Translations under genes and position numbers: made by a program | Part shown: positions 54,094 through 64,000 of the stretch, in pieces | Layout of the letters: every line of letters begins with the position of its first letter | Numbering within the stretch: position 1 is the first letter of the stretch | Assembly (NCBI GenBank): GCA_963576565.1 | Contig: OY755042.1 | Coordinates: forward strand, 112,941,411 to 113,005,410 | Length of the DNA: 64,000 nucleotides | Direction: 5' to 3' | Origin: Aspidapion aeneum | Taxonomy: Eukaryota > Arthropoda > Insecta > Coleoptera > Brentidae | Notes under the pieces: generated by a model | What the model saw: the letters and a program-made list of their open reading frames with translations, nothing else | Told to the model about the DNA's origin: nothing | Databases searched by the model: none

Positions 54094-54725
54094 TAAAACA
54101 CCTAGATCGGATAGTAAAATAAATTGTTTGTCTCAATACACGATAACTCCAGAACACCTTAAACGATTTTAACCCAATATTATACACAAGTATTATATCG
54201 GCATTAGATTTTGGTTAAAAAAAAGAGTTAGTTAAAAGTATTGTTTAACCAATTTCACCTTAAAACTATCAACTTTTCTTGTATCGATTTTTGTTTAAAA
54301 ATGTTCCTTTTGTATTTAAAACATTTTTGCGTATGTCGCCTGCGAGCATTTAGAGTAACATTACTTCAATATTTAGTTAGCTTACCAATAGATTGGTAAA
54401 CTGTGGTGTAAATAAATTGACTTTAGTGAATCTGAAACGAAAATCAATAACAAGAATAACACTTTAAAATTCTGTTTGTTTGTAAAAGTAAGATAATTAT
54501 TTACATTTAGGAACAAGCAGAGTTTTAAGGTATTATTCTGGATGTTTATCACCCCGTTTGATGAATGCACTTACATAAAACTGAAAAGTTTACCTTTCGG
54601 AAACCAAGTAGCGGATTATACTGATATTTTTGCTAAACTGGCAACGCTGGTCTGTTCTCCCATGCAATCTTTATGGGCCATACAAAAATCCTACCCCTAG
54701 ATAGAAGACTGGCCACGCGGTATGT

Positions 54726-54981
54726 GTCAAAAACTTTCCTACATTTTAGAATAATAGCGCGAATTTACACCAAGGCGGGTTCTTTGCCCATTTTGTATTA
54801 AATGATTAAAAGAAGGCTGCATTTTAGTTTATATTATTGACTGCAAGGTTCGAGAAGGCAAAGCTTTACCTGGGAATCCGGGGATTGGATAGGTCACTTT
54901 CACAGGATGTTTTTTTAAACATTTTTTACAGAGATGCAGAATTTAATTTTTGCTTTGGTAAATTGAGGTTTTTTTTGGTAG
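54726..54981. other. 3' part of the exon d-e intron
   Basis: Unique-looking sequence with the polypyrimidine tract TTTTTTTTGGTAG before exon e. Confidence 0.5.
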
Positions 54982-55097
54982 GTAAACGCATTGAAACGAC
55001 CCAGTCCGGAACCAGCCGACCAAACATTGACGAAAGCCCAGAAAAAACCCAAAGTACAAAAGAAAAAGAAGAAGCGGGATCCAAATGAACCACAAAA
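54982..55097 (+). CDS. Tox: TOX-family HMG-box protein, exon e (basic stretch and HMG-box start)
   Basis: 116 bp: 38 codons plus 2 bases (phase 2) between GGTAG and GTAAGT. It starts VNALKRPSPEPADQ and ends KKPKVQKKKKKRDPNEPQ plus the first bases of a Lys codon. The poly-Lys run followed by RDPNEPQK is the nuclear localisation signal and the first residues of the TOX HMG box; the box normally continues PVSAYALFF. That continuation was not found in 55098-64000, so the next exon must be beyond the window. Confidence 0.93.
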
Positions 55098-55564
55098 GTA
55101 AGTAACTATTTATTACGCCAATTTCAAAAATCGAATAAAAATAGCGTAATTCCATAAGAAAAATAACAACTTTATGCAATATCTCAAAAACTAAACGAGA
55201 TAAATAAAAACCGTTCAAATCTATCAAACCTATAGGGGGCAGTTTCTCCTCTAGAAATATCCGAAATCCACCAAAAACATCGAATTTGGGACACCCTGTA
55301 CATACTATACATAAACAAGTTCGTACCTATTATCATTTTCATTTTTCCTTCTTAAATTAGCCATGTTATTTTCCTTTGAACCTGTTTTTTTACGTAATTA
55401 GGAGTATTTCCGTTAGATTAAGTGAGCTGAAATCCTCTTGTATAGACATCAAGTAACCATCGAGGCATGAAGAGCCTCCCTCCTTAAGAATTTTTTGAGA
55501 GGGTTAGCCACTGAAAAATCAATTGAAATATAAAGAGGTTGTTTGGAAGAAAATGGGAAAAAAA
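55098..55564. repeat. intron start with a fragment of the CAGGGTGTCCC foldback family
   Basis: 55135-55302 matches the right arm of 59164-60024: ATCTCAAAAACTAAACG, CTCTAGAAATATCCGAAATC, and AATTTGGGACACCCTGTACA at the end. The rest is featureless. Confidence 0.65.
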
Positions 55565-55671
55565 TTAAACCAACTAATACTAACAAACGTGGAATTTCGT
55601 ACCCATGAAGTTTCGTGCCGTTTAAATTCACGGGTACGAAATTCCACGTTTGTTAGTATTATTTGGTTTAA
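55565..55671. repeat. palindrome, 29-bp perfect core arms
   Basis: AATACTAACAAACGTGGAAT... (55576-55604) is exactly inverted at 55632-55660, and the arms extend imperfectly outward (TTAAACCAACT against TTAAACCAAAT). The loop is 27 bp. Confidence 0.93.
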
Positions 55672-56004
55672 AAATTCCGTTGATTGACGCTCACATGACT
55701 TGATGACGGGTAAAAATGCAACATGCGTTGATCCGGCCTGAAAGACAAAGAGCTGTCGTAGGTCACGGACTATAGTTTGTTTTCTTTTATTTGTATTCGA
55801 TCTTTTCATTGATCGATATTGTATAGCAGTTTTTCGCCTGCTTTTGTTTTTTGTTTCTCTCGTATCTCGGTAGATGGCGCTTCTTGCGATAGTTTTCTCA
55901 CTACTTACATTTGATTAGAGACAAAACCGTCTAATTAACTTCGCAAGATTTGTCACATTGACCAGCAGTGTTATGAGGAGTCCCATAAGAACGAAACAGT
56001 TAAC
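55672..56004. other. no feature recognised
   Basis: Intronic sequence up to the hAT duplication CAGTTAAC. Confidence 0.4.
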
Positions 56005-56085
56005 TAGGGATGGGCGGAACAGCGTAACCGAGCCGATTTACCACCCCCTCGAAAAAACTGTTCCGACAAAATGGAACAACTTCAC

Positions 56086-56988
56086 CAGTGTTGCCAACTA
56101 TTGGAAAGCGAAAATCCGTAGCGTGAACGCGAAAAATCTGTAGAAATCCGTAGGTTCAAAGAAGACTAAAAACAAAAAAAGGTGCTTTTTTACAATTAAA
56201 AAGTTTATATTGGTTTGATTTTTTTCTTTTTTTGACGGTGACAGGAGTGCACATCTTTTTTGGTTAGGAATTGCACGAGAACGGTACGGTACCTACTGCT
56301 CCGTTCCAACGGATCCAAATAAACTTTTTTGCAGTGCCGCCAATTTTTTAAACGGATAAACCGTTATAATTAGAAGAAATAAAAAGTACGTACTTTTTTA
56401 ACCTTTTTTATTTAGTTAAGGTACGTACAAACACTAATATTTTCTAGTGCAACATACATAACGTAAAACATAGTTTAACCTTTGTGGCAAGAAGCGTTGT
56501 TTGACTCCCCATCAAACAACGCGCGAAGTAATACAATTCGTTCTAAATAATGTTGCAACGACCGTCCGCTAGATGTCTAGAAAAATAAGGTCACTGATCC
56601 AAGCAAAACCTTTTTAAAAAATGATTAAAATGTAGGAAAAAAGTAAAAATAATAGGGACCTATTGCAATAGTGCCAGGCACAAATTCTGCCTGGCACTAT
56701 ATTGACAGTTTTGCATTACAAACTGACAGTTGATCTTTCAAAATTGACATACCAAAGTCGAATTTATAAATCCCGTCGTTTATTTTCCATTAATAGTGGC
56801 GTCACTATTAAATCCGGCTCGTATAATACACAAAGGCCTACTGAGGACTGATAAGGAGGAATGAGGCGCGGCCGCTGTTGTGTTTCGATGTTTATCGTTT
56901 TTTAGAAAAATTACCAAAAATCGGATATCGGAGATCGAAATCCAAAATCCGTAGATCTACAGATAAATCCGTAGGGTTGGCAACACTG
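56086..56988. mobile_element. inner hAT-type element, 903 bp
   Basis: It starts CAGTGTTGCCAAC and ends GTTGGCAACACTG, flanked by AACTTCAC on both sides (56078-56085, 56989-56996). AATCCGTAG motifs are repeated inside both ends. No transposase is recognised. Confidence 0.92.
56668..56700. repeat. perfect 13-bp hairpin inside the inner hAT element
   Basis: ATAGTGCCAGGCA, loop CAAATTC, then the exact inverse. Confidence 0.9.
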
Positions 56989-57068
56989 AACTTCACAAAC
57001 CTGTTCTGAGTAAAAACCTGTTCCGAAAAGAACAGGTACTGCTCCGAGAGCCCATCCCTACAGTTAAC

Positions 57069-57647
57069 TGTCAACACTTATTAGGTGTCCATTAGATCTT
57101 GGACCCTCGTGAGGTTAAGCGTTCAGGCTGCCCACGGAAAAATATGAGAGAAACAAAAACTCCTTTTTGCCCGATTAGCCACGAAACTTGTTTGATTAAA
57201 AAAATTAAAGTTTAACGCGTTTATCACACTACAATCCATGACTAGGTACCAGTTACTCCAGGTTATACCGTTGAGTGGGTTATTTACTCAATGGTTATAC
57301 TCGAAATTTTTAACTTTTTTTTTAAATTTTGAATTTGTTCTTTGCAAAAGTTACATCATGTAAAACGTTATTCAAAAGGTATTTCATTATAAGGGTCAAA
57401 ATCAACGAGGGGGAAAATTCCATTTTGTAAGTGATTAAAAGTTTGCCTTTGCTTTACGAAAGATTTTTTCTTTATTTTATAACTGCGCAGAGCATAAAAC
57501 GGTACATTTTTTAAATTATCGGCAAAAATTATTTAGACTACGCTCAAAAAAACGTCATTTGGGGATATTTTTTAAAACCTTAAAATAATACTAAACTTTC
57601 TTTAAAATTACTTTAATTCCATAATATTTTCAAATCTTATCAATATA
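57069..57647. other. no feature recognised
   Basis: AT-rich intronic sequence. Confidence 0.4.
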
Positions 57648-58261
57648 CAGTGAAACCTCTCCTTGCGGACACCTCTATTAACCGGACACTCCCTTTAGGC
57701 GGACAAATTTACTGGAACCAAGCTTTTCTCTATTTTTTTACATGTAAAATTCACTCCCATACCCGGACACTCAACAACCGGACGCGAACAATTTTTTTTT
57801 TTTAATTCTGAAACCTCCCTTAACCGGATGCGAACCTCTGACAACGGGACGGAGCGCTGCACGACATGGGCATAAATATTATGTAGTATTTTGGCAACAA
57901 CGCACTCTGCAGCCGGGGAATTACCTCTTTACGTTTTAATGCGGAGACTAAATACTTCTGTCGTATTTACAACATTTTATTTTTGTTGTTCAGTTGGGTA
58001 GTAATCTCTTTGAAAGAAATGGCCCCTAGTAAAAAACTTTTTAGTTTACGTGAAAAAATGGGAGTTGTTAACGTTTTGGAGAATGAACATCTATCATCAC
58101 GAAAGATAGCTGAAAAATTTAATATCGGAAAAACTCAAGCAGCGGAAATCGTTAATATATTATATATTAAAATTTCGCAGTTCTCTCTCATAAGCGGACA
58201 CCTCCAATAAGCGGACAAAATCGACGAGACCGTGAGTGTCCGCTTATAGGAGGGTTCAATG
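57648..58261 (+). mobile_element. Tigger-like (pogo group) element, non-autonomous
   Basis: Left end CAGTGAAACCTCTCCTTGCG with several GGACACTCC/CGGACA motifs; right complement CATTGAACCCTCCTATAAGC then GGACACTC. TA on both sides (57646-57647, 58262-58263). Contains only the start of a transposase gene. Confidence 0.8.
58019..58210 (+). pseudogene. Tigger/CENP-B-type transposase N-terminus
   Basis: 63 codons from the ATG at 58019: MAPSKKLFSLREKMGVVNVL, then a helix-turn-helix with SSRKIAEKFNIGKTQAAEI, as at the N-terminus of CENP-B and Tigger transposases, where it binds the element's ends. After residue 53 the frame leaves the family and stops within the right terminus. The second DNA-binding domain and the DDE nuclease are missing, so the piece cannot catalyse transposition. 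Confidence 0.75.
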
Positions 58262-58767
58262 TAATACCTATTTTATAGAAACTTTTCTGGGTTTGACGTT
58301 TTTATCAAAGTTTTGTGGGGAGGCAACTCTTTTTGCAACGTGTTGGTGCAGGCTTTCAAAATGTTTGTAGGGATTCTAACGTCTTAATTGGGGAGGGAGG
58401 CGTGTGCCACCAGTCCCCCACCCCCAAATCCGCCACTGTAACAAGTCCCTAAAAATGATGAAAATTTTAAATCTGCAAAAACCTTATTTTACATTTGACC
58501 TTTGCACAAGCAAAAATTCTTTTCGAAAGAAAATTGAATACTAAATTATGTACCGCACTCAAATGAAAACTTTAACATAAAATTCAGGAAAATGTTACAT
58601 ACCCACTTCCATTTTTATTTTTCAGGATTTTTATTTTTACATTCAATCTCTAAAAGTGCACACTTTACAATATTTTATATAAAATACCTAAATAAATTTC
58701 ATTTATTTTAGAAAAGGATTTTCCATTTTTAGAATAAAATAAACAGACACTAATGATAGGATATTTG
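58262..58767. other. unassigned; lone CCGCCACTG end at 58430
   Basis: ACCCCCAAATCCGCCACTGT at about 58420 is a single hAT-MITE-like right end without a clear partner. Confidence 0.4.
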
Positions 58768-58919
58768 CAGTGGCGCACCCAGGAATATGTCTTGGGGGGG
58801 GCCGAGGCCTCTTGGGGGGGAGGGGCGAAGCCTTATAATGTCGAATTTTAAACTATTTTTTCTGAAATATGTCGAAAATATGTAAAAAAATCTAAGGCTT
58901 GGGAGGGGCCCGGGCCCAT
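58768..58919. mobile_element. hAT-type MITE, 152 bp, perfect 8-bp duplication
   Basis: It starts CAGTGGCGCACCCAGG and its right end is a worn GGGCCCGGGCCCAT. GATATTTG lies exactly on both sides (58760-58767, 58920-58927). The interior TATGTNNAAAANTATGTAAAAAA and CTAAGGCTTGGG resembles the 27012 and 25257 sequences. Confidence 0.75.
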
Positions 58920-59163
58920 GATATTTGGGGGGGGGGGGGTAATTTGGTCTAGCGTCCCTGTTTATTGACATATTTGTTATATCCAAAGAGTCAACATACA
59001 GGGACTCTAATTCGGTCCGGGCCACAGAAGTAATAGGGACTTATTAATCACAGCACATAGATATTGTATATTTTTGAAATCAAAAAGAAAAGACAAATCT
59101 TAAAATGCAAAAAAATACAGGGTGTTTCTTCTCAAAAAATCGACTTCATTGTCACACCCTGTA
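58920..59163. other. short AT-rich stretch with a CAGGGTGT remnant
   Basis: At 59118-59161 a TACAGGGTGT...ACACCCTGTA piece of about 44 bp directly abuts the next element and shares its TA. Confidence 0.5.
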
Positions 59164-60024
59164 CAGGGTGTCCCAAATTCGTTGTTTTTTTGTGGTGTCG
59201 GGTATTGCTAGGGGAGATAGAAAAAAAACTGAGCCCCCTTTGCGATGCTCAAATTTTAAGAGAAGCCTAAAGGTGAAAACCACATTTAGATATAGCAAGC
59301 CGTTTTTAAGCTACGGAGTGTTTTTGTCTGCATTTTGTTTTTGTGTAAATAGCTTTCTTATAGATCTTTTCTTGAAGAATTGACAGATGTAAACGGTTTT
59401 TATTTATCTCTTTTGATTGTAAGATATTGCATAAAGTTGTTATTTTTTTTAAAGAATAACTCTCTTTTTATTCAATTTTTAAAATCAGCTTAAAATTTCC
59501 TTTCAAATGATGTATCACACTCAATATATTTTTTTTTTTATGGTTTTCTTTATTTTTATTTTTTTATCGCCTCTTTATTATTTTTTTATTTATATAATGT
59601 TATAATATTAAAATATTTTAAATTCATTTAGCAAACTAAAATATGTGGTAAAAATAAAAAAAATACAAAAATATAAAGAAATAAAGAGATCCTCCCATAA
59701 AGAAAAATTAATTTTATGTGATATCTCAAAAACTAAACGTGACAAATGAAATTTAATTTAACAGTTGAATTCCTCTTAAAAGTGTCTTAAGAATGTTTTC
59801 ACAGAAATAAAAAATATTAATAAATAAACAAGTTATAAACCCCTTCCCAAAATGCAGACTTTTTAAAAACACCCCGTAGTTTAAAAACGGCTTGCTACAT
59901 CAAAATGCGATTTTCACCTTTAAGCTTCTTTTGAAATTTGAGTGTTGCAAAGGGGGATCAGGTTTTTTTAGCCCCTCTAGAAATACCCGAAACCCCCCAA
60001 AAACATCCAATTTGGGACACCCTG
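59164..60024. mobile_element. TA-flanked foldback element, 861 bp
   Basis: The ends CAGGGTGTCCCAAATTCGTT and the complement of AATTTGGGACACCCTG match; arms of about 180 bp continue (GGGGGCTCAGTTTTT complement, CAAATTTTAAGAGAAGC, AGCAAGCCGTTTTTAAGCTA, AAAATGCAGAC complement). TA on both sides. The frames at 59064-59383 are in the left arm and are not genes. Confidence 0.85.
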
Positions 60025-60439
60025 TACATGGTGACGGATAGAAAAAAATTATGTTGGCTTTTAAAGTTGTCATAATTAACCAAAAAAATCTACAATTTAT
60101 TATAGCCCTTTGTTTTCAATGATAAAGTTGCTGAGTGCTCCGGTTATAAAAAACCACCCGGTACCTACATAAAATCATACCTAAAAATTAGAATTGACCA
60201 TTATTTTATACCTTGAATTTTTTATTATACGTTAAGCTCTTCGATCTCAGGCCAATCCCGGTATTCGCGCCAATAATTTAAATTAAAAATTTTGACGTTA
60301 ATTTTGGCGCATGCTCCTTTGATGGAATTCATCTCGGTATTTAACGACATTTCTTTGTGTCCACAGGAGTTGAAAATATATCAGGTATTCAAAGAGAAAA
60401 CTGGGGCATGAGAACGCCAAGGAGATCGCCATTTGTAAT
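60025..60439. other. no feature recognised
   Basis: Intronic sequence without supported features. Confidence 0.4.
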
Positions 60440-60820
60440 TTAGGTTCAAAAGAACGATATAGGCGGTAGTTCAAAATAGCGATATTTAAAAGAGCGATAA
60501 ATTAAAATAGCGACATTCAAGAAAGCGACATTTAAAACAGCGACATATTAAAACATCGACATTAAAAAAAAAATTAATCTTAACTGGTTAGGTAAGTAGT
60601 ATAGTTCTGCCGTTTTTGAACCAGGTTAGGTTCTGTATGTTAAACTTTCCAGGTTGGTTATAATAACCTAACCTAGGTTTTGTATACTAAGCTAACCCGA
60701 TTCGAGGACAGGAACGCTATACCACTAATCTAAGCAATTAAATTGAAAGAAAATTGAATTGTGGCTGTTTTTAATATCGCTGTTTTAACGCGTCGTTCTT
60801 TTAAATGTCGCTTTTTTATA
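60440..60820. mobile_element. foldback with AGCGACATTTAAA minisatellite ends
   Basis: About seven short units (forms of AAAATAGCGACATTTAA) at 60470-60566 are mirrored at 60774-60815. Inside, GTATAGTTCTGCC...GAACCAGGTTAGGTT is inverted at about 60690-60730. Confidence 0.65.
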
Positions 60821-60822
60821 TA

Positions 60823-61720
60823 GGGTAAATGCGGGAGAGTTGCCGCACTTTTTGAAAAATAGCTGTAACATCTGTAAGTCTTGAGATTTTTTTCTTTAAA
60901 ATGAATCAATGCACAGGTACTGCGTTAAACTTTATTAAAATACAAAAATAAAAAATTAGTGTAAGAAAACATAAACATAGCAAAAAATTTTTTTTTAAAT
61001 TATAGTCGGCATCTCTCCCACACTGCTGGGGGAGATGCCGCGTGAAAATATGAGAGACGTCGCTGTAACCGTTTCTCCAAAAAACCTCTAATTTTCATTT
61101 TTTTCCTTAATTCTAGTCTTGAACAGATGTTACAAACTTCACCATACATTTTGCAAGTGATATGTAGCCATTTTAAGCATTTAATACATTATACTCAATT
61201 CACTTTTTTAGTTGTAGATGCGTAAACTGCGAAGCATTTCACGCAGCGCGTTCCTGGTTTTCATTTTTCTTTTTGGCTAGAGGTTCATCGCTGTCACTCC
61301 ATTGAATTTTTTCTCGGTCTTCCTGAAAATGCGGCAACTGTCCTTTTTATTGGGGGAGATGCCGCACCTGATTATCAAGGTCACAGATTTAAAACGCAAC
61401 AAAATACGGCATGGCACCTGTAAACATAACCCCAAAATACTGAATAAAACACACGAATGTGAAAAAAAACTACCACATTGTAAAGAACCACACTTATTAG
61501 GACAGTACTTAAAATTTTGCTAAGAGAATTTTACCTTAACGTCGTAAATTCAAGGATTACAAGTGATATTGTAGAAAACAAATAAGTCCGATGTTGTAAC
61601 CGTTCACTAAATGATGAACTCTGAATGTGGGTATACTTGGTTGCGAATGTTATAGCGTAATCATTGAAATACGTGAAAAGCGGCGTCTCTTCCTCCGCGA
61701 CAACTGTCCCGCAGTTACCC
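60823..61720. mobile_element. TA-flanked DNA transposon, 898 bp, non-autonomous
   Basis: The left end GGGTAAATGCGGGAGAGTTG and right complement GGGTAACTGCGGGACAGTTG match at 18 of 20, with TA on both sides (60821-60822, 61721-61722). GGGGGAGATGCCGC occurs inside at about 61028 and 61353. The 73-codon frame at 61302 has no recognised domain. It resembles 2464-3937 in design: a TA target and GGTAA-type tips repeated subterminally. Confidence 0.75.
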
Positions 61721-61722
61721 TA

Positions 61723-62098
61723 TTGCTGTTTTTGACCGATCGGAAAAAAAGGCAAATATTTTACCAAAAGAAACAGGGATCCTGTGTTTATACGCCGCTG
61801 TGTTTTTTTTCTGTCACATATTTGGGGTTTTTATTTATGCCCTCTGATCGTAAAATGGAGAGATGTAAAAATGCTGATTTAAAAGTGGGGGTAACTACAT
61901 GCCATAATTTTTTACGAGGCACTAAGGGTGCTACTTTTATTCGCATCGCCATTATTTTATACGAGTTATTATTTGCATACATAGTATAAATATTTTTTAT
62001 TTTTTGCTCGTTGATAGAAGAGTTTGTTTTATACACTTTTCAGAAGTTAAAAACTAGGGGAAAATAACTATTTTGTTTTCATACCTTTATTATTTATA
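61723..62098. other. no feature recognised
   Basis: Overlapping frames on both strands at 61627-62036 show no known motif. Confidence 0.35.
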
Positions 62099-62986
62099 CA
62101 GAGTCTCTCTCAAAGGTATTTATAACAGCTTAACTACATATTCCTCAGATTAAAATAAGCCAATTTTAAGCAGCTCCAAAGCTGTTCCATTTTCGAGATC
62201 TAATTTTTTAATATGAATTTTTTTTAACGTTTTAGCTGCAGATTTATTATCGTGGCCTTTAGAAGAAGCTTCACACTGCACTTCTGATGGTTTCAAATAG
62301 TCATAACTTTTTTCTTAATGCTTTTTTGTACCTTTTTCTTAAGCAAATGATTTCTCAAACAATTTTAAGTTAAAAAGATACTTGTCCGAAAACTCGCTAA
62401 AGTAAGCCGTTTTTAAGATATTTCAGTTTTTAATGTTTGATCCGTCACCGGAATTTGGTGGTGAGGATTAACTTTGGTCAGTAAATTAGTAGTGCCATAC
62501 GACAATAGCTGGATTTTCTGTGGTAGTGCCAAATAGATTATTCTAAAATACTTTAACTTTTATATTTTTAATATTTAAAAGTATTTAAATAATTTGATAT
62601 CTTAAAAACAGCTCACTCTAGCGGACTGTAACAAGAGTACCTTTTTTGGTTATTATTTTCTTAACTAAAAAGGTAAAAGATTACACTGAAAAAAAACTAA
62701 ACCATCAGAAGTGCAGTTCAAAGCGCCTTCTAACGGTCACAGTGAAAATGTGACAATATTCGGATTTCGCATTCAAAAAATCTCCCCTATACCAATTTTG
62801 AAAATAATACTTCAAAAAATATTAATTATATTTAAAAACGTCGGTTTTTATTTTTAAATTTAACACCCTATATCTCAAAAACGGAACAATTTCGGACAAA
62901 GGTAAGTTCCTTTAAATTGGCTCATTTTGACGCTAGGAATGTTTTGTAAGCTATTGTAAGGAAAAAAACCTTTTAGAGACACCCTG
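62099..62986. mobile_element. TA-flanked foldback element, 888 bp
   Basis: The ends CAGAGTCTCTCTCAAAGGT and complement CAGGGTGTCTCTAAAAGGT match imperfectly. Inner arms include ACTGCACTTCTGATGGTTT at about 62277, inverted at about 62700-62720, and AAGCCAATTTTAAG against a worn inverse near 62915. TA on both sides. Confidence 0.75.
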
Positions 62987-64000
62987 TATAAGATGTTAAT
63001 AATTAATTTATAGCCAAAGAAAAGTCGACGTGGTATGGCCAAACATATGTAATTTTAAGTTTATATAACTTTTTTTGTCTTAATTAATGCAAATAAATTA
63101 TCCTGAAGATGTAACATACTTTCATAACATACATTCAGGATTTTTTTGCAAGCCAAAAAATGGCATTTAAATGTTTGTCGACGTTTCAGTTTGGACGGGT
63201 AATTTCGCAACGTAATTTCACGGATTTTTATTTAATTTTATTAGTTTTGCGAATTATTTTTGCTGTCTTGGAGGAGTAATAATTTTTGATTACCTTTTAT
63301 GTTTACACCGATGGCATGCACAAAGAAATACTTTTTCTGAAATCCAACAAAGAAAAAAGCCAAATAGAAAAACATTTGACCAAACGAACACAAGAAGCAA
63401 ACTCGAAAGTTTGGAGTTTTTAAGTTTTAAACGCACACAATCAACACGATTTAAAGTTTTCTCTCTCTCCTGACTCTCCGGAGAGAAAAGAACTTTTTAA
63501 ATGAGAAACATTGTTGGGTTCTTGAAAGCTTTTGCTAAATTCCTTGTTCTAATTTGTATTTAAGAAGTTTTTCTAGTTTACTTTGTCGGCGAGATTAATG
63601 GCATTATGCAGGGCTTTAACAAAGAACGAACTTTTTAATGCAAAGCTTTTGCTTTCAAAGTAAAAGACTTAACAATAATAATGAGGTTTATAAAAAAAAA
63701 ACTGATAATAAAACTAATTTATTAGAGTAAAGTATAGGTATAATCATATCATAGCCAGTTATAACAGTTCATTGTATACTATGTGTACGGATTTTGCAAT
63801 TTTGACGTTGCGTGTGATTTGTAACGGAAAGAATCCTTTTTGAAACAGTAACATTTTAGTTTGTATTTAGAGTTTATTACCAGTGTCTCCTTTTCCTCTG
63901 ATTAAAAATTCCTTAAGGGGTCGGAAGGGCTAGAAATATGCCAATTCCGGAAGTCAAAAACCAATTGAGATCTCCTCAAACATGTATTTCCAATTCCATC
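62987..64000. other. no feature recognised; still inside the TOX intron
   Basis: About 1 kb of AT-rich sequence. No HMG-box continuation exon was seen. Confidence 0.45.

Larger units (their letters stand above)
51945..54725. mobile_element. TIR element E, copy 2, carrying nested insertions
   Basis: 51945-52241 (AAGTTCACATCTAAGGGTAC onward, with CGAGTCCCGCAAAAAGCTTT) and 54094-54725 (ending CTACCCCTAGATAG, GCCACGC) match copy 1 at 15321-16929. The middle is taken up by element F (52242-54093). No coding content is recognised. Confidence 0.65.
56005..57060. mobile_element. outer hAT-type element with a nested hAT-type element
   Basis: It starts TAGGGATGGGCGG and ends GAGCCCATCCCTA, flanked by CAGTTAAC on both sides (55997-56004, 57061-57068). 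Without the nested element it is only about 145 bp. GAACAG and CTGTTCC motifs repeat near both ends. Confidence 0.9.

Noticed and set aside
53359..54096. Short frames inside element F (65, 78, 81 and 67 codons)
   Set aside because: No recognisable transposase or other domain, and they overlap each other on opposite strands.
61302..61523. 73-codon frame with Cys/His residues
   Set aside because: Spacing does not match a known zinc finger and it lies within a TA-flanked non-autonomous element.
55098..64000. The remaining HMG-box exon of the TOX gene
   Set aside because: I looked for the PVSAYALFF continuation on the plus strand and found none; it must be beyond the window.

Overview
The window reads as insect nuclear DNA: very AT-rich, split exons with GTAAGT or GTGAGC donors and pyrimidine-tract acceptors, and a dense load of eukaryotic transposons (mariner, hAT, Tigger-like, Helentron-like, BEL/Pao, non-LTR). 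I cannot name the order or species. Nothing looks prokaryotic.

The only host gene I can support is on the plus strand: five exons of a TOX-family HMG-box gene (23242-23322, 44478-44627, 50184-50297, 51578-51850, 54982-55097). The first four are whole codons and join in phase 0. The fifth carries the basic stretch and the first residues of the HMG box and ends in phase 2. The start codon is not recognised upstream, and the rest of the HMG box is not found before 64000, so the gene probably runs off both ends. Its introns (about 21 kb, 5.6 kb, 1.3 kb and 3.1 kb) are mostly mobile DNA.

Layout. 1-9400: remnant of a DNA transposon with a THAP coding end, a TA-flanked element with a nested MITE, a deleted mariner, two small TA-flanked MITEs and an AT-rich minisatellite. 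9570-13160: a non-LTR retrotransposon tail split by a solo LTR, then tRNA-headed SINE-like repeats around a second retrotransposon tail. 13189-23000: large inverted-repeat (foldback) elements, a 1.6 kb TIR element, hAT MITEs and a Helentron-like copy. 23242-30585: first TOX exon, then arrays, MITEs and another Helentron-like copy. 30586-40269: a complete BEL/Pao retrotransposon (30760-38710, 707-bp LTRs, 1763-codon gag-pol) inside the GTCT microsatellite of a Helentron-like copy, followed directly by another copy. 40523-55100: the other four TOX exons among foldbacks, satellites, hAT MITEs and a three-level transposon nest. 55100-64000: nested hAT elements, a Tigger-like element and four further TIR or foldback elements.

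The BEL/Pao element is the only self-contained coding system; its protein has the expected protease, reverse transcriptase, RNase H and integrase motifs, and its LTRs showed no difference in my reading, so it is young. All other transposon coding pieces are broken. Much of the evidence here is structural: paired inverted termini and matching target duplications.
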